Positions 58,502 to 64,000 of a stretch of 64,000 nt of DNA are shown piece after piece; positions within the stretch are counted from its first letter, which is position 1, and every line of letters begins with the position of its first letter. The notes under the pieces are model-generated. The model saw only the letters and a list, made by a program, of their open reading frames with translations, was not told the DNA's origin and made no database searches. Source of the stretch: Daphnia pulex (lineage: Eukaryota; Arthropoda; Branchiopoda; Diplostraca; Daphniidae); assembly GCF_021134715.1 (NCBI RefSeq), contig NC_060028.1, forward strand, positions 5,230,501 through 5,294,500. The letters are read 5' to 3'. A program made the translations under genes and the position numbers.

Positions 58502-60446
58502 GAGAGCAAAGTCTTGGCCTTTAAGTGGAACAAACAAAAATAAAATAAAAAAAGAAACGAGTTTGCTTTTTGTTGTTCCTGATTACTAACAACTGGTTTT
58601 TGCACCTAACCAGAAGGAGCAAAACGGATTGACCGCCCAATAACCTCCTACGCTTCTCGTGGTTTACGCTACTCCTGGAGTCTCTTCGCCAGAGAATGAC
58701 CAGACAACGACTGATACGTTCCCAACGGAGTAGCAAGAAGGTATACTCAAAGGAAAGAAGGAAGATTATCAGCACCAGGTCAAAGATTCATTCTCTGCCA
58801 GGAACATGGGCCAAGCTTTCAGAACCTCGTAGACACCGCCGTTTGCCCCGGAGCCATCGACTATCGCGCACACGCTATGAATAAAATGGAGAAAGATGTG
58901 CATGAATGCACGAATAAATGCCAAATCGGAGATTGAGTTAAACGTGAATGCCACATCGTTATACCAGCGACACCGACAATTAAATATTTTCGAGTCTGCG
59001 GTGGTAGCTGAACATTAGCTACCCACCCCGTGTAGAGAATTTAATTCAAAACAGTCAGAGATATCCAGAAGTATCCAGTGGAAGATCTCGGTCACGAGAG
59101 TGGAGAAGAAAAGGAAAGGGGGAATCTTTTACGAGGGAGAGAGCTCCGATATTTCCTTTTCTTCCAAGAACAGGACTTTTTCAAAGATTTGGATCGTCTC
59201 TCCCCCCCTCTCTGATTGTTCTTCCCAACTGTCGCTGGAGGCCCATGTCTTTGAAAAATCCATAAAAAATGGATACGAGGAAGGAGGGTTCAAATGTTTG
59301 TTAAGTCAACTTTGAAAATAAACGAACGAAAAAAAAAAAAAAACTTTTTTAAAGCGTTCCAGGAACGAGACTCAAAATAGTCTACGTGTTCGTCAATGCA
59401 AGTTAATCCTCGACAGACACGCCCAAGTCATCAACAATCAATTAGCTACGTGTTTTGTGTACAGAGTTATTTCCGAAAAAAGAAGTTTCCATCTCCATAC
59501 TACCCAGTTCCAGTTAATCCAGTTTGAGAATTTGTCTGGCTGTATTGCTTTGTTCTGTCAGTCGATTACGGACTTACGGTATACGTTTGGCCAGCTAGAT
59601 TTGAACTGGTTTTTGTGCCATGCTATTTCTTTCCCTGTTACTCCATGTTTTCAGATTAATTACAGTCGTATTTTTACCATTAATCTAAGATGTACTTTCT
59701 GCTTTGTAATAGTAAATTATCTTTTAGAATGAAGGAATCATGAAACTGTTTATTTCTACGATTTAATTTCTCTTTTGATATTTACGGTCATTGTACTGAA
59801 GTAAGTCTATATGCAGTGCATTTCAAGATAAACCCGTTCCCCAGAAACGAGTTGGATGTTTTTTCTCGATGCACGGTGGTCTTCTTCACATACATAAGTA
59901 ATAAGATTGCCAGAATGGGAAATTCCACTAAAAAAATACCGGTACAGTTCATCCAAAATGGAACAGTCAAATTTCAATTCAAGTGAATAGCTGAAAACCT
60001 CTGTGAATATTTAAATTTGGAAATGTATAATTGGCATGAAACACACAATACATTTACACACAAGACAAAATATAAAGAAAAAAGAAGAAAAAATGATGAA
60101 AATTTTACTAATTTTTTTAAATTGGCTTCCTTCTAGAAAACGAACCTTTGGCGTACGACGTGCTATTGTCAATAATTGTCCTGCACGCCGTGACGACCGG
60201 TCGCACTACGATTGAGTATGCGTCAATTACGAACAATTCCAATCTGTAAATAGACGCGGGCATGAAAAGGGAAGATAACGTTGGACTAACACAAAAGGCT
60301 ATTTTGGAAAATGTCAACGAAATGCAGAAACAATGGCGATATCAACATGGAAAATATTTTCGATTTTTTTGCTAGACTTTTGATTCGTTAGTAGAGCAAC
60401 ATTGAAGGCTTTTATATACGAAATCACACCGGATCTCTTTTCTCAT
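58502..60446. other. Spacer between the two HSD genes
   Basis: Holds the promoter of copy 1 and the 3' end region of copy 2. A run of A near 59330-59342. No further gene is supported; the open frames are short and lack motifs. Confidence 0.45.
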
Positions 60447-62295
60447 TTATTTGTCCTTGGCGGTGTCGATGCCGTTTTCTTGTTGCTCGCGCTGCATTTG
60501 GAGCCTCCTGAGAGCACGTTGACGCGTACCGCTCAAATTGGTGAACGTCACATTAACCACAGTAGAGGGCGACACCGTATTCAGTTTAGTGTAGTAGCCC
60601 AGCTAGTACATGAAAAAGAAGGGGAGAGAAAAAGAAAAACACCGTCTTTAACACTCTTTCTCTTTCACTAGACTACAATAGTAGGGGGATCGAAGGGGAA
60701 ATGAACCATAAGCTAGTAACTAACAAACTAAACCCAGAGGGAAAAAAGAAAGAACTGGGTCACAACCACCAAGCCCCCAACTAAGAAATTGAAAGATATT
60801 ACCAGAATTTTATGGACCCAAAAGCCAGCTGAAGCGAATTCCAAACCCAAGGTTCTCATATGGCCACGGACGAAATCTCTAGGTAGAGGAATTCTGAAAG
60901 CAGGTTTCTTATAACGACTCATTTTGGAGACCACGAAACCAGGCAACACGCACTGGATTGTGATGCCGAACGGAGCGTATTCCAAGGCCAAATCTTCACT
61001 GAATTTGTAGACGTAAGCCTAAAAAGTAACAACAAAAATATTGCAGGTAAACGAAAGGTACTTCGAGTAACACACAACAATATGTTACCTTTGTACTGGA
61101 GTACATTGTCATAAGAGGAGTCGGAAGAACGGCGGAAGCCGAGGATACATTCAAGATCAATCCCTTCTTGCGTTCCACCATTTGTCTCAAGACCAGGATA
61201 CACATTTGGGTCACTGAAACAACGTTACAGTTGATCAGAGATTGAGAAAATTCGGTCGCATTGGGAACCTAAACGCGTGTACAGAATAAGAATTAATTAG
61301 TCTCGTTAAAAAAATCGGATTTTTCTTGGCGCCAGTGAGAGTAATGTTTAAGTTTTCAGTGCACGTGGTAACCACAGAGGGCAATATTCTTTCGTTCTAT
61401 TTTCATTTCTTATAATGCGAGAAAAATAAAACAGTAAAATAAAAGGGAAAATGAGAATTTCAACTGCCATCTGGTGAAGGTTAAGGGAATCTTACCCACT
61501 CCCCTTTTCAAAAAATTCTTCGCTTTCACTTTCCCTGAGGTGGAGTCAATTTCCATTTCTACTAATAAGGGGCCATTGCCTTTTGGAGTGGGCCGTGTAT
61601 TTAATTTTTAAGGACTAAAAATCAAAATTACCTCAGCTAAATATTCCGGGTATGCGTATGACATACCAACATTGTTGATAAGAACGCCGATTTCCAGGCC
61701 TTCGATTTCTTTTTTTATACGGTCATAGATCTCAATTCCACTGGTAAAATCCACATCAATGATTTTCGTTTTCACTTTATACTGTGATTCTGTAAAAAAA
61801 AAAAAAAAGTTGTTAAGGAACAAATTTCGTATTTGAAAACATCAACACCAGATACCAATTTCGGCTGCTACATTCTGCAGTTTGTAAGGTGAGCGACTAA
61901 TCAGGACGATGTTTAACCCGTGAGAAGCCAACTAGTAATTTCAAAGGAATGCGAAAAGTGGGTCAAATTTTGCATACAACTTAGGCTCAGAAATACAAGT
62001 TGATATTACCTCTTCTGCGTACGCTCGTCCAATTCCATCGGTGGCACCGGTTACAACTTGAAAAAAAAAAGGCAGGAAGTCAGGGTCATTCGTTAATCAT
62101 CGATTTATCAAACCAAAGTGTAGAAGAAGTGTTAGACCTACCGGCCCATTGTCCGATGTTTTTCAGCGACAGAGATCGACCTAAAGCATGACCTATAAAT
62201 GTGGAGTACATAAATTTCCACACTTCCCGAAAAACAAACCACGAGACTGTGCCAATTGAGGCAAGTCCGATGAGTTCCAGCAAGGTATACTTCAT
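60447..62295 (-). CDS. 17-beta-HSD12-like very-long-chain 3-oxoacyl-CoA reductase, copy 2
   Basis: Seven exons join in phase: 62295-62142, 62056-62010, 61931-61856, 61789-61632, 61268-61089, 61018-60803, 60602-60447, giving 328 residues. A membrane segment (residues 5-25) precedes the dehydrogenase domain with TGATDGIG (54-61), NNVG (131-134), catalytic Ser188 and YSSTK (Y201, K205). All catalytic residues are present, unlike the inactive HSDL1 branch, where the catalytic Tyr is lost. Exons 2-6 have exactly the same lengths as in copy 1 (47, 76, 158, 180, 216), which shows tandem duplication. The C-terminus is short and basic, ending TAKDK, as expected for an ER-membrane enzyme. All introns are GT-AG. 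Confidence 0.92.
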
Positions 62296-63060
62296 GTTGT
62301 ATGAACGGGGAAAAACGTATTCCAATAGATTACGTGTTCACTCATACACAACACCACCATACACTCAACAAGTTGAACACGAATGAAACTGCCAACACGT
62401 GCGGGACTCCTTCAACTTCAGCGCGCGCCCCCTTCCAGAGCTCAGCACAAACTGACTCTTTTCATGTGGCTACGTTCTTAGTATATACCCATACACAATG
62501 TAGTACGACAAGTTTTCATTTCGTAAGCTTGATGTATTTTGCTTGCATCTTTTCTCGTGGCGCCTTTGGGTCTTTTTTCTTCGACTCTCGGCAAATAAAA
62601 GGCGTTTTCTTGTTTTAGGTGGTTTTAGGTCAACGGATTCATGGAACTCGCCTCAAGGGATTCATATCGCGTATATGCGCCACTGCTCTCAAGGTGCGTT
62701 ACGAAGAAGAATCTTCTTTCAAACATTCATCTATTTTTACTTTTTTAAACATTATCCTCAGATCCATTGAGGCATTGACGCAATATTATATTACGTCAGA
62801 GCTGGGCTGGGCTAATCGCCTGGAGTGTGGAGTTTTTATCTTTTTAACTTTTTATTTTGATTGCAATAAAAAAATTTGTTTAATCGGGTTTCGCTAATTT
62901 TTTATATAGGAAAGTAATCTTTTATTAAGGGCCATAATCTCCATTTAAAAAAGTTATGTATATTATAATATGTTTCGAAAAACCCAAAAGCGCAATAAAA
63001 AGAAATCTGTGAATAACGAAGCTTTACTTCGACCCGCAAACCAAGTATTGATGATTTAAA
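62296..63060. promoter_or_regulatory. Divergent spacer: upstream of HSD copy 2 and TAMM41
   Basis: About 765 bp lie between the start codons of the minus-strand HSD gene and the plus-strand TAMM41 gene, so this spacer probably contains both promoters. Specific sites were not identified. Confidence 0.45.
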
Positions 63061-63228
63061 ATGGCTACCTCCAGGCTCGCTTTCAAAACAGTGCGTTTGT
63101 TTTGTGATACACCTGTAGCCTTGACTGATAAATTTCGACATATTCTCTCTCTATTCCCTGAAGATCTCGTGTTTGCATTTTCTTACGGATCAGGAGCTTT
63201 TCAACAACATGGACAAAAATCTACCGAG
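63061..63228 (+). CDS. TAMM41: Mitochondrial CDP-diacylglycerol synthase TAMM41, first exon (partial)
   Basis: 56 codons start MATSRLAFKTVRLF and contain HILSLFPEDLVFAFSYGSGA, the N-terminal signature of the TAM41/MMP37 family (nucleotidyltransferase GSG loop). A consensus GTGAGA donor follows at 63229. The enzyme sits on the matrix side of the inner mitochondrial membrane and makes CDP-diacylglycerol for cardiolipin. The basic N-terminus fits a mitochondrial targeting signal. The following exon, which should continue after the GSG loop, is not recognisable in the remaining 770 bp and probably lies beyond the right edge. Confidence 0.85.
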
Positions 63229-63838
63229 GTGAGACAGAACTCGGAAATAAGCATTCTTTCGTTTGTTTGTGTGGCTGAATAATGTATGTTTGAGGGGTGG
63301 TTTAGTTAACCATGTTGGGAAATCACAATTATTCGTAACTGTATACAAGGCGGGTTCAGTGAAACTTTCGAGACAAGATAGAAAGAGGTCGAAATGTACT
63401 CAGAGAACTGGAGAAACACTGTACTCTGGAAATTTCATAACAGGTTTTCAAAATTGAGCTACAGTTCATTGAAACCTTCCCCGGGCATGTTTCTCATTTT
63501 GAAAATGTGTTAAATGTAATCAAGAAACCTGTTTTTTTTGTGGTTATTTAAGTCCAAAGGAAAAGTGAGGCCAGTAATGGTACATGAAATTAACTTGCAA
63601 AGATAAATTTATAAATTTAACTATTAGATAAAGAGCGATAAAGAGGTAATAAATAATGTAATTAGTTACAGGATAGACATTGCTTTAATATTCTGCTGTT
63701 TAGAAATGCTCTTACGTAAATCAAAATGGTAATATCCAAACCAAAGAATTTCAATTGTTAAAATTTGTGTGCGAAATATTTGACCATCGTTTAACGACTC
63801 GGTCGTAATTTTTTATTGTGTTCTGAACTGTGTGCTAC

Positions 63839-64000
63839 ATGTTTCCTGTTACTCGTGATTTAGTAAAATTATTGAAAGTCCTCGTCCAAACGGGAAGCTG
63901 CGAACAACTACCGAAAGCAGAATCAATCGACCCTTCAAGTCACCGTTCACGGGAGGCAAAGGTCCAACTACTTCAAAATCTTCTCCGTGCACTCCAACGC
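63839..64000 (+). CDS. Open frame to right edge, unassigned
   Basis: ATG at 63839 opens a frame through the edge (MFPVTRDLVKLLKVLVQTG at its start, AKVQLLQNLLRALQ near its end), preceded by an in-frame stop. Composition looks coding and helical. It does not match the expected second exon of TAMM41. It may be a first exon of another gene or a chance frame. Confidence 0.25.
   Translation, partial: MFPVTRDLVKLLKVLVQTGSCEQLPKAESIDPSSHRSREAKVQLLQNLLRALQR

Noticed and set aside
58696-58884. Plus-strand basic frame upstream of HSD copy 1
   Set aside because: Antisense to another frame of equal quality; both look like chance frames in the promoter region.
62601-62897. Overlapping plus-strand frames before TAMM41
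   Set aside because: No motif, overlapping in two frames, and located in the divergent promoter spacer.

Overview
The window looks like nuclear DNA from an arthropod, probably a small-genome crustacean of the Daphnia type. This is inferred from many very short GT-AG introns (about 50-100 bp), AT-rich intergenic DNA, Pao/BEL, DIRS-like and FLYWCH-linked Mutator-like relics, and arthropod-like versions of SLC26, 17-beta-HSD12-like and PAN-domain genes. No species marker is present, so the host is an inference. No bacterial operon, ribosome binding site, riboswitch or CRISPR array is visible.

Layout. (1) 33-4386, minus strand: the N-terminal 17 exons of a large secreted PAN/apple-domain gene that runs off the left edge. 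(2) 7251-9691, minus: an SLC26-type anion transporter, with flanks. (3) 11228-11863, minus: METTL26/DUF938 methyltransferase-like gene. (4) About 10.3-46 kb: a repeat-rich tract with almost no host genes. It contains foldback elements (10.3, 20.9 and 23.2 kb), a possible fossil of a virus-type Rep helicase between inverted repeats (12.5-16.8 kb), DIRS-like and gag-like fragments (19-22 kb), the 3' half of a Pao/BEL element with its 3' LTR (23.8-25.5 kb), a solo LTR (31.5 kb), three Mutator-like relics (35-42 kb), a pogo-like element (37.3 kb), a long-TIR element with perfect 51-bp ends (42.9 kb) and a cluster of AGCGCT palindromes (44.6-45.4 kb). (5) 46804-49118, minus: a second SLC26 gene, clearly a direct duplicate of the first including flanking DNA. 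(6) 50688-50760: an intact tRNA-Lys(UUU). (7) 52508-53557, minus: a two-exon gene for a secreted, cysteine-free precursor-like protein. (8) 56371-58501 and 60447-62295, minus: two tandem steroid dehydrogenase/3-ketoacyl-CoA reductase genes with matching exon structure. (9) 63061-63228, plus: first exon of mitochondrial TAMM41, continuing past the right edge, and a further short open frame at the edge.

The host genes do not form one pathway. They are a local set of housekeeping and membrane/secreted-protein genes: two anion exchangers, two ER lipid reductases, a mitochondrial CDP-DAG synthase and an extracellular matrix-like PAN protein. The two local duplications (SLC26, HSD) are the main gene-family events. 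Exon boundaries were worked out by hand from reading frame, splice consensus and phase; no search was run. Names rest on recognised motifs.
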